Positions 8,325 to 19,416 of a stretch of 64,000 bases of DNA are shown here, piece by piece (the stretch's first letter is position 1; every line of letters begins with the position of its first letter). This DNA comes from Mycolicibacterium komanii. GTDB taxonomy: Bacteria > Actinomycetota > Actinomycetes > Mycobacteriales > Mycobacteriaceae. The stretch is taken from positions 1 to 64,000 of the forward strand of contig NZ_CVTA01000010.1 of the NCBI RefSeq assembly GCF_001050035.1, given 5' to 3'. The translations under genes and the position numbers were made by a program. The notes under the pieces are model-generated. The model was not told where the DNA came from. It was given only the letters and a program-made list of their open reading frames with translations, and ran no database searches.

Positions 8325-8973
8325 GCGGAGCGCCGTCGAAGCGCTCACGGGTGGCGATCTCGGAGACGGGTCTGCGGGTCAACTTCGTCAGCTGCCGAAC
8401 CGGCTTGCCGAGGGGCAGGAGCGCGGCGACGGCGTAGTTGTCGGGGATTCCGAGCAACTCGCGGACGCGGGGCTCCTCGGCCACCGCCGCGGTAGTGAGC
8501 ACGCCGCCGTAGCCCTCGTTGCGGGCAGCCAGCAGGATGTTCCACGCGAACGGGTAGACCGAAGCACCCGCGATCAGGCCGACGCGATCGAGGTGCTGGT
8601 CGAACGCGGCGACCACGCCGAGATCCACGCAGACCACGAGCACCACTTCCGCGGTGCGCAGCGGCGACTGGTTCGGCACCTTCACGGCCGCAATGGTCTG
8701 CTCGTCAACTCCGCAAGGCTGCAATGGATTCCACGGGCTCTCACCGTTGCGCAGCTGTGCGATGTAGCGCTTCGCACCCGGAATCCCGCATTCGATAAGC
8801 GCCTCGCGCGTTGCCGGATCGCGGACCACGATCACCCGGTTGCCCTGGCGGTTGCCTCCGCTGGGCGCGAAGCGGGCGTTGTCGAGGATGCGCTCGAGGA
8901 CGTCGTCGGATAGCGGATCGCCCGTGTACTCGCGCACCGCGGCCGTCGTGCGCATGACGTCGTAGAGGTCCAT
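8305..8973 (-). CDS. Nitroreductase-family FMN oxidoreductase
   Basis: A 222-residue protein of the nitroreductase fold. It begins MDLYDVMRTTAAVREYTGDP, the usual FMN-phosphate-binding arginine region, followed by ERILDNARFAPSGGNRQG. A second FMN-contacting region is seen at GLIAGASVYPFAWNILLAARNEGYGGVLTT. Members reduce nitro groups, quinones or flavins with NAD(P)H; the physiological substrate is not evident. It is convergent with the hydrolase gene and the two coding ends overlap by 20 bp. It is divergent from the small DUF1059 gene with 47 bp between them. Confidence 0.87.
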   Translation of the reverse strand: MDLYDVMRTTAAVREYTGDPLSDDVLERILDNARFAPSGGNRQGNRVIVVRDPATREALIECGIPGAKRYIAQLRNGESPWNPLQPCGVDEQTIAAVKVPNQSPLRTAEVVLVVCVDLGVVAAFDQHLDRVGLIAGASVYPFAWNILLAARNEGYGGVLTTAAVAEEPRVRELLGIPDNYAVAALLPLGKPVRQLTKLTRRPVSEIATRERFDGAPLTSRAR

Positions 8974-9020
8974 GGCTATATCTTGGGCCTGTCGGTCATG
9001 ACTTGTGCGAAGGTGGGGAG

Positions 9021-9167
9021 ATGAAGACGCACCTCAACTGCCCGTGTGGCGAAGCGATCGTCGGTAAGGATGAGGACGAGCTGGTGGAGAAGGCCCAGGC
9101 GCACCTCTCCGAGGCGCATCCCGGCCGCGACTACGACCGGGACGCGATCCTCTTCATGGCCTACTGA
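9021..9167 (+). CDS. Small DUF1059-type protein
   Basis: A 48-residue protein (MKTHLNCPCGEAIVGKDEDE...) with a CxC pair near the N-terminus (Cys7, Cys9) and the pattern LVEKAQAHLSEAHPGRDY, which fits the small DUF1059 family. Its function is unknown, though a metal-binding or zinc-ribbon-like start is plausible. The ATG has a good Shine-Dalgarno sequence (GGTGGGGAG) directly upstream. A long hairpin (9174-9230) follows the stop within 10 bp and probably serves as its terminator. Confidence 0.75.
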   Translation: MKTHLNCPCGEAIVGKDEDELVEKAQAHLSEAHPGRDYDRDAILFMAY

Positions 9168-9173
9168 TCCCCG

Positions 9174-9230
9174 CGAGCGCACGGTTGACTACGCGAATCG
9201 CGATAGACCGCGTCAGCAACCGTGCGCTCG
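9174..9230. terminator. Long intergenic hairpin between convergent genes (repeat family)
   Basis: A perfect 14-bp inverted repeat (CGAGCGCACGGTTG at 9174-9187, its complement at 9217-9230) lies between the ends of the DUF1059 gene and the convergent Ala/Pro-rich gene, so it could terminate both. The same 14-base arm recurs at 47884-47897 in another intergenic hairpin, showing a dispersed palindrome family. There is no T-tract, as is common for mycobacterial terminators. Confidence 0.6.
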
Positions 9231-9248
9231 GCGGAGCATGTCGACCGG

Positions 9249-10277
9249 TTACGGGACGACCGTCGAGCCGATCGTCGGCATGAATTGACACTGCCGTTCG
9301 GTGGTCGTCACCTGTCCGAAGATCGTCGAGAGGATGCTGCCTGAGCCGGTGTCGGCGATCGCGGTGAGCGTCGTCGGCCCCTCGGGATTGATGTCCGATC
9401 GCGGCTTGAGCGTCGCGCTGCCCGACTTGCCGGTGGTCAGGTTGACCCACGTGACGTTGAGCGGCAGCTTCTGCTCGGCCGCGGGACCCGGCGTGCCGAC
9501 CGCGGTGAACACATAAGCGGTCTGACCGGGGCCGGGGCCCGGCGTCGGGATCTTGGCCGGTCCGGCGACCGAGATCGCCGTGGCGAGCACGTTTCCGCCG
9601 TCGCCCAGGCAGCCGTTGCTGATCGACGGATACATGAAGTCCTGCGTGGGCGGCGTGTCCGGGCCGAAGGCCGGACCGGGTGCGGCTGCTTCAGGCGCCG
9701 GCGCGGGTGCCGGTGCGGGCGCAACCTCCGGTGCGGGCGCGGGGGCCGCGGGTGCGGGTGCCGGTGCGGCCTCGGGCGCCGGCGCCGCAGCAGCAGCGAT
9801 GGGTGCGACCTCGGGCGTGGGCGCGGGTGCCGCGGCAGGGGCCGCCGCGGGTGCTGGCTCATGTGCGGCAGCCGCCTCCGGCGCCGCTTCCTGCACGGGC
9901 CCGACGGCGTGCGCCGGATCGATGCCCGGCGGCAGATGCGCTTCCTGGCCGGGCACCGCGCCGGGGGCCGGGTTGTGGGCGACGAACTGGTTCACCGCCG
10001 ACGCGACATTCCGCGAGTCGGCGGGGGCGACGGCGTCACCGGCGAACACCGCTGCCGCGGCCATCAACGTCGACGCGGCGTTCGTCGGATCCGCTGCGGC
10101 CTGCTGGATCGCCGGGCTGATGCCCTGAACCGCCGAAAGCCCGGGCGCCTGCAGGCCCGGGACCGCCGGCGGAGGCGCGGGTTCGGCGCCGGCGACACCG
10201 GCCACGCCGCCGACAAGCAGCGTGGCCGATGAACCGATCGCGACGGCGACGGTGGCGAACATCCTTCGAGCTGACAT
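9249..10277 (-). CDS. Secreted Ala/Pro-rich protein (Rv1157c-like)
   Basis: A 342-residue exported protein with signal peptide MSARRMFATVAVAIGSSATL (cleavage near AGVAGA-EP), a long low-complexity Ala/Pro region of APAP and PEAA repeats (about residues 110-205), and a C-terminal domain with two cysteines (NGCLGDGG and ERQCQF) that may form a disulfide. Position and composition match the Ala/Pro-rich Rv1157c. The function is unknown; a cell-wall or periplasmic spacer role is inference. I chose ATG 10277 because it gives a proper signal peptide and follows GAGGGAG. An in-frame GTG at 10343 overlaps the upstream stop and would add 22 residues, so coupled initiation there is possible. Confidence 0.78.
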   Translation of the reverse strand: MSARRMFATVAVAIGSSATLLVGGVAGVAGAEPAPPPAVPGLQAPGLSAVQGISPAIQQAAADPTNAASTLMAAAAVFAGDAVAPADSRNVASAVNQFVAHNPAPGAVPGQEAHLPPGIDPAHAVGPVQEAAPEAAAAHEPAPAAAPAAAPAPTPEVAPIAAAAAPAPEAAPAPAPAAPAPAPEVAPAPAPAPAPEAAAPGPAFGPDTPPTQDFMYPSISNGCLGDGGNVLATAISVAGPAKIPTPGPGPGQTAYVFTAVGTPGPAAEQKLPLNVTWVNLTTGKSGSATLKPRSDINPEGPTTLTAIADTGSGSILSTIFGQVTTTERQCQFMPTIGSTVVP

Positions 10278-10339
10278 GGCTCCCTCAGGGGTTGTAGTGG
10301 TCGTGTCTGCCAGTTGGTCGTTCGGCGTCGCCGCCGTCA

Positions 10340-10918
10340 TCACGGAAGAGCCGACAGCGGCATCAGCAGCGGCGCCATGCCCGCGCCGGGCAGTGCCGGA
10401 GCCGCGGCGGGCGCAGCGGCAGCCGGAGCGGCTGCGGCGGGTGCGGCGGCCGACGGCGTGGCCGCCTGCGCGGCGGCGGGCAACAGACCCGTCAACGGCG
10501 TGCCCTGAGGCAGCAGCGAGGCCAGGCCGGTCGGCAGGTTGGACAGCAGGCTGGCCGGGTTGGCCGGCGCGGTCGAGGCCGCGGGTGCCGCAGCGGGTGC
10601 GGCCGGTGCCGCCGGCATGCCGGGCAGCGACGACGGCGCCTGCGGGAGGGTGACCGAAGCCGTCGCCGACGGCTGAGTCGCGGCCGGGGCGGCCGGAGTC
10701 TGCGCGGTGTTCAGCAGCGACGTGACGCCCTGCATGAGCTGCGTCGCTGCGGCCGGGTTCGACGCCAGCTGCTGGATCAGCGGCAGGCCCGGCACGGAGG
10801 GCGCGGGTGCCGGTGCCGCGGGTTGCGCGGACGCGGTGGCGCTCAGCGCCAGCGCGGCCGAGACCGCCCCCGCAGCGGCGATCATGGTGGTCGCGAACAA
10901 TTTTCCGGTGCTGTGCAT
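10340..10918 (-). CDS. Secreted Ala/Pro-rich protein (Rv1158c-like)
   Basis: A 192-residue exported protein with signal peptide MHSTGKLFATTMIAAAGAVS (cleavage near ATASA-QP), followed by an Ala/Pro-rich chain with short hydrophobic blocks (LPLIQQLASNPAAATQLMQG, LLSNLPTGLASLLPQG). The ATG at 10918 follows GGGAG, so I prefer it to the longer open frame. It precedes the Rv1157c-like gene by 62 bp on the same strand and is probably co-transcribed with it. Both are envelope proteins of unknown function placed beside pimE, which makes lipid mannosides. Confidence 0.78.
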   Translation of the reverse strand: MHSTGKLFATTMIAAAGAVSAALALSATASAQPAAPAPAPSVPGLPLIQQLASNPAAATQLMQGVTSLLNTAQTPAAPAATQPSATASVTLPQAPSSLPGMPAAPAAPAAAPAASTAPANPASLLSNLPTGLASLLPQGTPLTGLLPAAAQAATPSAAAPAAAAPAAAAPAAAPALPGAGMAPLLMPLSALP

Positions 10919-10976
10919 GGTTCTCCCAATCGGTTGTGTCGGCACGCCTTCGCCCGAAGCTACGGAGTTACTGATG

Positions 10977-11008
10977 TGACTCAAGTGACACGTGTGGCAG
11001 TGACTCAA
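10977..11008. promoter_or_regulatory. Direct repeats flanking a CACGTG core in a divergent promoter
   Basis: TGACTCAA occurs at 10977-10984 and again at 11001-11008, with GACACGTGTG (core palindrome ACACGTGT) between them, in the 178-bp gap between the divergent Ala/Pro-rich gene and pimE. Paired direct repeats around a palindrome suggest a binding site for a dimeric or tandem regulator controlling one or both genes. No regulator can be named. Confidence 0.4.
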
Positions 11009-11096
11009 CCGTTACGCAAGCGAGGGGTTTCGGTGACCGGCCGATAGAGTCGGGCGAATAGACACCTCGACAAGCGCCGCCCCGTCACCGTCGCGG

Positions 11097-12257
11097 ATGG
11101 CCTCCCGACTGGCCGCTGCGGCGCCCGTGCTGCTGGCGCTCAGCATCGCGGCGCGACTGGCGTGGACCTACCTGGTGCCCAACGGCGCGAACTTCGTCGA
11201 CCTGCACGTCTATGTCGGTGGCGCCGGCACGCTGGACCACCCCGGCGCGCTCTACGACTACGTCTACGCCGACCAGACCCCGGACTTTCCGCTGCCGTTC
11301 ACCTATCCGCCGTTCGCGGCCGTGGTGTTCTATCCGCTCCACCTGCTGCCGTTCGGGCTCGTTGCCTTCCTGTGGCAGGTTGGGATCATCGCCGCGCTCT
11401 ACGGCGTGGTCCGCCTGAGCCAGCGGCTACTGGGCTCCGACGACCGGCGGGTCGCGATGCTGTGGACCGCGGTCGGCATCTGGATCGAACCGTTGCGCAG
11501 CACCTTCGACTACGGCCAGATCAACGTGGTGCTGGTGCTGGCGGTCCTGTACGCGGTCTACAGCACGCGGTGGTGGGTTTCCGGTCTGCTGGTCGGCGTC
11601 GCGGCCGGCCTGAAGTTGACGCCCGCGGTCTCCGGGCTGTACTTCCTGGGCGCGCGGCGATGGGCCGCGGTGGCGTTCTCGGCGGTGGTTTTCCTTGCCA
11701 CCGTGGGTGTTTCGGCTCTGGTGGTGGGCGACCAGACCCGGCGCTATTTCACCGAACTGCTCGGTGACGCCGACCGGGTGGGCCCGATCGGAACGTCGTT
11801 CAATCAGTCGTGGCGCGGCGGGATCTCGCGGATCCTCGGGCACGACGCGGGTTACGGGCCCGCCGTGGTCGCCGGAATCGTAGTGACGGCGGTGCTGGCG
11901 GTATTGGCGTGGCGGGCGATCGGCGGCGCGTCGGACCGGTTGGGCGCGATCTTGGTGGTGCAGTTGTTCGGCCTTCTGCTGTCGCCGATCTCGTGGACGC
12001 ACCACTGGGTGTGGCTGATCCCGTTGATGATCTGGCTGCTGCACGGGCCACTGCGCGGCAGGCGCGGCGCGCGAGTGCTGGGCTGGGGCTGGCTCGCGCT
12101 GACGCTGATCGGGGTGCCCTGGTTGCTGAGCTTCGCCCAGCCGACGATCTGGGTGATCCCGCGACCGTGGTATCTAGCCTGGGCCGGGTTGATCTACATC
12201 GTCGCGACGCTGACGACGCTGGCGTGGATCGCCTCTACTGGCCGACGATCCCGTTGA
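11097..12257 (+). CDS. pimE: PimE-type polyprenyl-phosphomannose-dependent mannosyltransferase
   Basis: A 386-residue polytopic membrane protein (about ten hydrophobic segments) matching PimE, the GT-C mannosyltransferase that adds the fifth mannose to phosphatidylinositol mannosides on the outer face of the plasma membrane. Conserved blocks include [20 protein letters not shown] (the Asp here fits the GT-C catalytic Asp), [20 protein letters not shown] and SWTHHWVW. The ATG at 11097 is the only ordinary start in the frame. The frame is open upstream to 11037 but contains no ATG, GTG or TTG. The M. tuberculosis protein is, as I recall, longer at the N-terminus. The 3' end overlaps the convergent dehydratase gene by 23 bp. 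Confidence 0.93.
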   Translation: MASRLAAAAPVLLALSIAARLAWTYLVPNGANFVDLHVYVGGAGTLDHPGALYDYVYADQTPDFPLPFTYPPFAAVVFYPLHLLPFGLVAFLWQVGIIAALYGVVRLSQRLLGSDDRRVAMLWTAVGIWIEPLRSTFDYGQINVVLVLAVLYAVYSTRWWVSGLLVGVAAGLKLTPAVSGLYFLGARRWAAVAFSAVVFLATVGVSALVVGDQTRRYFTELLGDADRVGPIGTSFNQSWRGGISRILGHDAGYGPAVVAGIVVTAVLAVLAWRAIGGASDRLGAILVVQLFGLLLSPISWTHHWVWLIPLMIWLLHGPLRGRRGARVLGWGWLALTLIGVPWLLSFAQPTIWVIPRPWYLAWAGLIYIVATLTTLAWIASTGRRSR

Positions 12258-12519
12258 TGTCCTTGGCCATCTCGAGATCTTTGTCGGTGATACCGCCCTC
12301 TGAATGCGTCACCAAGGCGAAAGTCACAGTCCGCCAGCGGATGTCGATATCGGGATGGTGATCCTTGGCCTCCGCGTGCTCGCCGACCCGCCGCACCGCG
12401 TCGATGCCGTCGAGGAAGGCGGGGAACTTGATCGAGCGGCGCAGAGCGCCGTCGGCGCGTTCCCAGCCGGGCAGATCGGGCAGTGCGGCGTCCACTTGTT
12501 CGTCCGTTAACACAGCCAT
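12235..12519 (-). CDS. Pterin-4a-carbinolamine dehydratase-like protein
   Basis: A 94-residue protein with the family's active-site block [20 protein letters not shown] (about residues 49-68, with the paired histidines) and THSEGGIT. The family dehydrates 4a-hydroxy-tetrahydropterins. In bacteria without aromatic amino-acid hydroxylases its role is uncertain, and some members affect molybdopterin or folate metabolism. It is convergent with pimE, overlapping by 23 bp, and divergent from mutT2 with 27 bp between the starts. Confidence 0.9.
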   Translation of the reverse strand: MAVLTDEQVDAALPDLPGWERADGALRRSIKFPAFLDGIDAVRRVGEHAEAKDHHPDIDIRWRTVTFALVTHSEGGITDKDLEMAKDINGIVGQ

Positions 12520-12546
12520 GGCTTCGACCGTATACCGTCAGCCGCA

Positions 12547-12936
12547 GTGTCGAACCAGATCGTTGTCGCCGGCGCCCTCATCTCGGAGGCCTCGCTGCTC
12601 GTCGCGCAGCGCGACCGGCCAGCCGAACTCGCCGGGTTGTGGGAACTGCCCGGCGGCAAGGTGGCGCCGGGCGAGACGGACGAAGCCGCGCTGGCTCGCG
12701 AACTGCACGAGGAGCTGGGTGTCGTGGTCGACGTCGGCGCGCGACTCGGCGACGACGTCGCCCTCACCGAGACCATGATCCTGAGGGCCTATCGCGTCAC
12801 CCAGACCGGCGGGAGCCTGCACCCCAACGACCATCGGGCCCTGCGCTGGATCACCGTCGGCGAACTCGACGACCTCGCGTGGGTGCCCGCCGACCGCACG
12901 TGGCTGGCCGAGCTGAGGCGAGCGCTCGGCGGCTGA
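12547..12936 (+). CDS. mutT2: MutT2-type NUDIX nucleotide pyrophosphohydrolase
   Basis: A 129-residue NUDIX hydrolase with a complete Nudix box (G37-x5-E43-x7-REL-x-EE-x-G, residues 37-58). In mycobacteria MutT2 cleans the nucleotide pool by hydrolysing damaged dNTPs, including 8-oxo- and 5-methyl-dCTP. Size, the start (SNQIVVAGALI) and the position directly after the pimE/dehydratase pair match Rv1160. The start codon is GTG. Confidence 0.92.
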   Translation: MSNQIVVAGALISEASLLVAQRDRPAELAGLWELPGGKVAPGETDEAALARELHEELGVVVDVGARLGDDVALTETMILRAYRVTQTGGSLHPNDHRALRWITVGELDDLAWVPADRTWLAELRRALGG

Positions 12937-12951
12937 TCCGGCAGAACGTAT

Positions 12952-13215
12952 TCAGTAGCGCAGGTGGTCGTTGACCACCCGGACCGGCGGCTGGTGGTGC
13001 GACGCGTAGATCGGGTGCATCAACGCGGGATGTCGGCAGTGGACGCACGATCCGGGCGACCGGTTGGTCGACGAGAACGTCATGTGGTGACAGTGTGCAC
13101 ACCGTACGACGTGGAAAACGCCCACCCAATTGAGCAATCCGAGGTAGATCGCCGCCGTCGCGGCGGCCGCCAACAGCGCGGCCAAGGCGATGGTGGAGAT
13201 CTCATAGATCGCCAT
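12952..13215 (-). CDS. Small membrane protein with zinc-ribbon-like CxxC motifs
   Basis: An 87-residue protein with one N-terminal transmembrane helix (about residues 6-30) and a cytoplasmic or exported tail carrying CAHC (39-42) and CVHC (about 57-60), together with several histidines. This pattern suggests a small metal-binding ribbon. The ATG at 13215 follows a strong AAGGAG sequence, so the longer open frame is rejected. I do not recognise a named family. The single helix plus ribbon resembles small membrane accessory proteins, but no partner is suggested by the neighbours. Confidence 0.7.
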   Translation of the reverse strand: MAIYEISTIALAALLAAAATAAIYLGLLNWVGVFHVVRCAHCHHMTFSSTNRSPGSCVHCRHPALMHPIYASHHQPPVRVVNDHLRY

Positions 13216-13351
13216 CTGATCTCCTTTCTCTCGGCGCCTCCGACAGTAATTCGCGTACCTGCACGCCCGCTGTGAATGTTTGCCTGGCCGCGACGGACGG
13301 ATATTCAAGCTCGGCCGTTCGGCGGCTTGTCCTCACATAGTCTTGCCGTTC

Positions 13352-14100
13352 ATGCGCGTCGTATGGCGGACGGTGCTCGCCTTCGACCGGATCGGTTCGC
13401 GTATTCCGCTGACGTTCTTCATCGCGAAGGCCGTCGACATTCGCGGATTCGGCGTGCCGGGTCGAATACGAGTATCTCACCAGTCATCCGTCGTACTCCC
13501 TGGTGTTCCTGCTCACCGCGCCCATCCCCGCCGCCATGGTGCTCATGACGATCAATTACGGAGACAGCACCTTCTATTGGCGCGTCGTGGGCGTGTCGGG
13601 CTCGTCGTGCTTGCGCTGATGGCGGTGGCCCGACTGCTGAGTCGGTACGTCTTTCGGTTCGGGCGGCGGGAGATCGGCGATCACACGGCAGCACAAGGGG
13701 TTTCGGATCGAAAGCTCGGCTGGGAGATGGCGTCGAAGCCGCTGCTCATGCTGATCGTCATGGTCTATGCGATCGTCGTGATCCCGCTCGCGCGTCGACC
13801 GTGGGGTTGCCGGCGTGCCGGTGTACTGGGCGCCGCGGGGAGCCGAGGGGGCAACAATTTCTCGGGAGCCGGTGTGCTAGTGGGCCTTTCGGTGGTGAAG
13901 CGTTGCTGCTGGCCGAGTCGATGTCGGTGCCCGACGTCGTCGGCGTCGTGAAGGACGTGCGGGACAACATGATTCACACGCACGGCCGCGTGATCGACCA
14001 GACCACCGAAACGCAGCAGAAGTACTACGGCTTCGCCGACGACGCTCTCGGGGACCCGCCGCCTGAGGGCCGGGTGATGGTGTTGCTGTCCTACCCGTAG
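13352..14100 (+). pseudogene. Frameshifted membrane-protein gene
   Basis: One protein appears to be spread over three reading frames. A starts at ATG 13352 (MRVVWRTVLAFDRIGSRIPL). It continues from about 13464 in another frame (EYEYLTSHPSYSLVFLLTAP) to a TGA at 13617-13619, returns to the first frame from about 13590 (LVVLALMAVARLLSRYVF, then LLMLIVMVYAIVVIPLA), and ends in a third frame (SVPDVVGVVKDVRDNMIHTH to the TAG at 14098-14100). Each piece has protein-like hydrophobic or charged patterning, and together they describe a membrane protein of about 240 residues with three hydrophobic segments. At least three frameshifts are needed. I recognise no family. Sequencing error is an alternative to true decay. 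Confidence 0.7.
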
Positions 14101-14108
14101 CCGGTGGC

Positions 14109-14279
14109 CTACTTCCGTCGGCGGGCGCGCTTGTGGACCTTGACCAGATCCTTGCCGCGAATGCCGTTGCGTTCGGCCTTGCGCACCTGATGAACCACGA
14201 CCGGACAGCGCTTGCAGCGCGGTTGGCTGCGGCAGCACTTCTTCTTCGGCTTGAGGTCGGCGAGCTTGCTGGGCTTCAA
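14109..14279 (-). CDS. Small basic cysteine-containing protein
   Basis: A possible 56-residue protein starting at TTG 14279: MKPSKLADLKPKKKCCRSQP, then RCKRCPVVVHQVRKAERNGI and a basic tail ending HKRARRRK. The CC-x4-CxxC spacing (Cys15, Cys16, Cys22, Cys25) with dense Lys/Arg looks like a small zinc-finger or nucleic-acid/ribosome-binding protein, and the composition differs from that expected of an antisense shadow. The upstream open frame has no better start, so the true N-terminus is uncertain. It sits between the decayed gene and typA, divergent from typA. Confidence 0.55.
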   Translation of the reverse strand: MKPSKLADLKPKKKCCRSQPRCKRCPVVVHQVRKAERNGIRGKDLVKVHKRARRRK

Positions 14280-14334
14280 GTGACGGACATCTCTCGTTTT
14301 CGTGATTGGCCGACCACACTGCGACAATCTCGAA

Positions 14335-16224
<1,890 letters not shown>

Positions 16225-16278
16225 TTGGCAGTCGCCGATCCGCCGGGCGCTCGCAAGCTGCCCGATACCCTGTTGGTC

Positions 16279-18135
16279 GTGTCCGGCCCCCAACGCGTCA
16301 TCGCGATCTTGTCCGCGATGGTGACTCTCGTGGCCGCGTGCACGGTCAGCCCGCCGCCCGCGCCGCAGAGCACCGACACGCTGCAGTCGCCGCCGCCCCC
16401 TCCGATGAAGGCGACGCAGATCATCATGGCCATCGACTGGATCGGCCCGGGTTTCAATCCGCACCTGCTGTCCGACCAGTCCCCGGTGAACGCGGCGATC
16501 AGCTCGCTGGTGCTGCCCAGTTCGTTCCGACCCATCGCCGACCCCAAGACGCCGACCGGGTCGCGGTGGGAGCTCGACAGGAGCTTGTTGGAGTCGGCGG
16601 AGGTGACGAGCCAGGACCCGTTCACCGTCACCTACAAGATCCGTCCCGAGGCGTCGTGGACCGACAACGCGCCCATCGCCGCCGATGACTACTGGTATCT
16701 GTGGCAGCAGATGGTCAGCCAGCCCGGGGTCGTCGATCCGGCGGGCTACGACCTGATCACCGGCGTGCAGTCGGTCGAGGGGGGTAAGACCGCGGTCGTG
16801 ACGTTCTCGCAGCCGTATCCGGCGTGGCGCGAGCTGTTCAACAACATCCTTCCGGCCCACATCGTCAAGGATGTGCCGGGCGGATTCGCCGCGGGGTTGG
16901 CGCGGGCACTTCCGGTGACGGGCGGTCAGTTCCGTGTCGAGAACATCGACCCCCAGCGCGACGAGATCCTGCTGGCCCGCAACGACCGGTACTGGGGTGC
17001 GCCCGCGAAACCGGACCAGGTGTTGTTCCGGCGCGGCGGCGACTCGGCGGCGCTGGCCGACTCGATCCGCAATGGCGACACCCAGGTTGCCCAGGTGCAC
17101 GGCGGGGCCGCCGCCTTCGCCCAACTGTCCGCGATCCCCGACGTGCGCACCGCGCGGATCGTCACGCCGCGGGTGATGCGGCTGAGCCTGCGGGCCCAGC
17201 AGCCGGCGCTGCGGGAGTCGCAGGTCCGCAAGGCGATCCTGGGCCTGCTCGACGTCGACCTCCTCGCCGCGGTGGGCGCCGGCGACGACAACACGGTGAC
17301 GCTGGCCCAGGCTCAGGTGCGCTCCCCATCGGACCCGGGGTATGTCCCCACCTCACCGCCCGCGATGGCCAAGGAGGACGCGCTGGGACTGCTGGCCGAC
17401 GCCGGTTACGAGCTCGAGCCGGTCTCGACCAGTACGCCGCCCACGCCGGGCAACCCGCCGCCGGACGGCGATCGCGGACGCATCACCAAGGACGGCGAAC
17501 CGCTGACGCTGGTGATCGGCGTGGCGGCCAACGACCCGACGTCGGTGGCCGTCGCCAACACCGCCGCCGACCAACTGCGCAACGTCGGCATCGCGGCGTC
17601 GGTGACGGCTCTCGACCCGGTGGCCCTCTACGCCGATGCGTTGCCGAACAACCGGGTCGACGCGGTGGTCGGCTGGAACCATGCGGGCGGGGATCTGGCC
17701 ACGGCGCTGGCGTCGCGCTTCGGTTGCCGGGCGTTGGAGGCGACGCCGGTGGCGACGGCCCAACCCGGCCCTCGCACGACGACCAGCGGCACTCCGACGC
17801 CGACCACGACGCGGTCCACGCCGACCGCGACGACGCCGAGTCCGCGGCCCGACCCCGAAGCGGACGAGTTGGTTCAGGCACCGAGCAACATCACCGGGAT
17901 CTGCGATCGCAGCATCCAGCCGAAGATCGACGCGGCGCTCGACGGCAGCGAGGACATCGCCGACGTGATCACGGCCGTCGAACCGCGCCTGTGGAACATG
18001 GCGACCGTGCTGCCGATCCTGCAGGACACCACGATCGTCGCCTCCGGGCCCAGCGTGGAGAACGTCAGTCTGTCCGGCGCCGTGCCGGTCGGCATCGTCG
18101 GCGATGCCGGTGACTGGGTGAAGACCAAGCAGTAG
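16279..18135 (+). CDS. lpqW: LpqW lipoprotein of the lipomannan/PIM branch point
   Basis: A 618-residue lipoprotein with a lipobox ending VAAC (Cys21 from the GTG at 16279), followed by a Pro-rich linker and a domain of the oligopeptide-binding type. Sequences such as [20 protein letters not shown] and [20 protein letters not shown] match LpqW. LpqW acts on the outer membrane face, channelling intermediates between polar PIMs (via PimE) and lipoarabinomannan, so its nearness to pimE is functionally coherent. The frame is open back to a TTG directly after the typA stop (16225), but GTG 16279 gives a normal signal peptide. A Thr/Pro-rich insert lies about residues 495-530. Confidence 0.93.
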   Translation: MSGPQRVIAILSAMVTLVAACTVSPPPAPQSTDTLQSPPPPPMKATQIIMAIDWIGPGFNPHLLSDQSPVNAAISSLVLPSSFRPIADPKTPTGSRWELDRSLLESAEVTSQDPFTVTYKIRPEASWTDNAPIAADDYWYLWQQMVSQPGVVDPAGYDLITGVQSVEGGKTAVVTFSQPYPAWRELFNNILPAHIVKDVPGGFAAGLARALPVTGGQFRVENIDPQRDEILLARNDRYWGAPAKPDQVLFRRGGDSAALADSIRNGDTQVAQVHGGAAAFAQLSAIPDVRTARIVTPRVMRLSLRAQQPALRESQVRKAILGLLDVDLLAAVGAGDDNTVTLAQAQVRSPSDPGYVPTSPPAMAKEDALGLLADAGYELEPVSTSTPPTPGNPPPDGDRGRITKDGEPLTLVIGVAANDPTSVAVANTAADQLRNVGIAASVTALDPVALYADALPNNRVDAVVGWNHAGGDLATALASRFGCRALEATPVATAQPGPRTTTSGTPTPTTTRSTPTATTPSPRPDPEADELVQAPSNITGICDRSIQPKIDAALDGSEDIADVITAVEPRLWNMATVLPILQDTTIVASGPSVENVSLSGAVPVGIVGDAGDWVKTKQ

Positions 18136-19362
18136 CTAGGCGGAGAGCCGCTTCTCGCGCAGGACGCGCAAGCCGTGCGCCGCGAACGCCGCGATCGCGA
18201 ACACCACCAGAAGCCAGTAGGGCGGATGCGCGAGCTCCCACACGAACAGCGCCGCGAAGGCCGGTGACCGTTGGGTGATCGCCAGCACGCCGGCCGCACA
18301 CGTCAGCGACAACGCCGAGCCGTGCAGGTTCGTATCGGCCCACTCATTCAGCGCGAGGGCGACGAGCGACCCGGCGGCCGCACCCGTCGCCAGCGCAGGC
18401 GTGATCAGCCCGCCGACCGCACCGGCGCGCAGGAATACCGCGGTGAGAAGCGGTTTCAACAGCAGGAGCATGGCTGCCCCGCCGAGCGTGAGGCCGCTGT
18501 TCAAGCTGACCGTCAAAATGCTTCTGCCGTTGCCGGGCAACTCGGGCCACCAGATCGAGCACACACCGGTCGCCAATCCGGCCGCGGCAACCGCGGGAAC
18601 CAACACCCACGACCGCATCTGCATCCGTGGGCGCGCGGCGGACATGACCCGGTCGAACCCAAGGCCGACGACGGCCGCGAGCGGCGAAATGGTCACGGCC
18701 AGAAACGCGAAGAGCGGTGACAGCTCGAAATCCGGCCACGTCAGCGGATGTTCGAGGTGCGTGACCGGGGCGGCCACGGCAACGGCGAGGCTCGACGTGA
18801 TCAGCGCCGCGCCGACGGCACGCGGATGCCACGTCTTGAGCAGGATGCTCGCGGTGAAAAGGGCGCCGCCCAGCGGCACGCTGTAGACCGCGCCCAGCCC
18901 GGCGCCGGCCGCACAAGCGAGCAGGATCTCCCGGTCGCGGGACGTCAGCGTGAGCCGCGTCGTGCCCAGATCGCCGAGGGCGGCGGCGATCTGGCGAGGT
19001 GCGCTCTCGCGCCCCAGCGACGCGCCCGAACCGACGAGAAGCACCTGCAGTGCGGCGTCGACGCACAACGGGGCGCGGGGCAGGGGGCGGGGTTCGACGA
19101 TCGCCGCCGACAGCGATGGGATCTCGGTGCGTCGCCGCAACAGCCACCACCCGCAGCCGGCCAGCGCGCCGCCGATCATCGGGCCGACTGCGCGCCGTAC
19201 CGGACTGCTCCCGCCGACTCCGGTCAGCAGGGTGCCGAACGAGTAGTGATACGTGAGGTGTTCGACGGCGTGCAGCAAGAGCGTCGTGGCCGCGCCCGCG
19301 ACGCCTGCGAGCAGCCCGATGATGACGATCGCGCAACCGAACTCGACGGTGCGCCGGGACAC
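18136..19362 (-). CDS. CLC-family chloride channel/transporter
   Basis: A 408-residue membrane protein of the CLC family. The selectivity/gating block appears as [14 protein letters not shown] (residues 111-124), keeping the gating-position glutamate within GRES. A second conserved block is [18 protein letters not shown]. About ten or more hydrophobic helices are present. Bacterial CLC proteins exchange Cl- for H+ or conduct halide/fluoride; which applies here is not decided. I chose GTG 19362, which leaves a 54-bp divergent gap to mshB and gives a compact N-terminus; the longer open frame upstream is antisense to mshB. Its stop abuts the lpqW stop. Confidence 0.87.
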   Translation of the reverse strand: MSRRTVEFGCAIVIIGLLAGVAGAATTLLLHAVEHLTYHYSFGTLLTGVGGSSPVRRAVGPMIGGALAGCGWWLLRRRTEIPSLSAAIVEPRPLPRAPLCVDAALQVLLVGSGASLGRESAPRQIAAALGDLGTTRLTLTSRDREILLACAAGAGLGAVYSVPLGGALFTASILLKTWHPRAVGAALITSSLAVAVAAPVTHLEHPLTWPDFELSPLFAFLAVTISPLAAVVGLGFDRVMSAARPRMQMRSWVLVPAVAAAGLATGVCSIWWPELPGNGRSILTVSLNSGLTLGGAAMLLLLKPLLTAVFLRAGAVGGLITPALATGAAAGSLVALALNEWADTNLHGSALSLTCAAGVLAITQRSPAFAALFVWELAHPPYWLLVVFAIAAFAAHGLRVLREKRLSA

Positions 19363-19416
19363 CTCGTGAATGTATGCCAGCGGGCAGGCAAGCTGGTGCG
19401 AATGGAGCTCAACTCG

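Noticed and set aside
16225..16278. TTG start for lpqW directly after typA
   Set aside because: It would put 18 polar residues before the lipoprotein signal peptide; GTG 16279 gives a normal signal with lipobox at Cys21.
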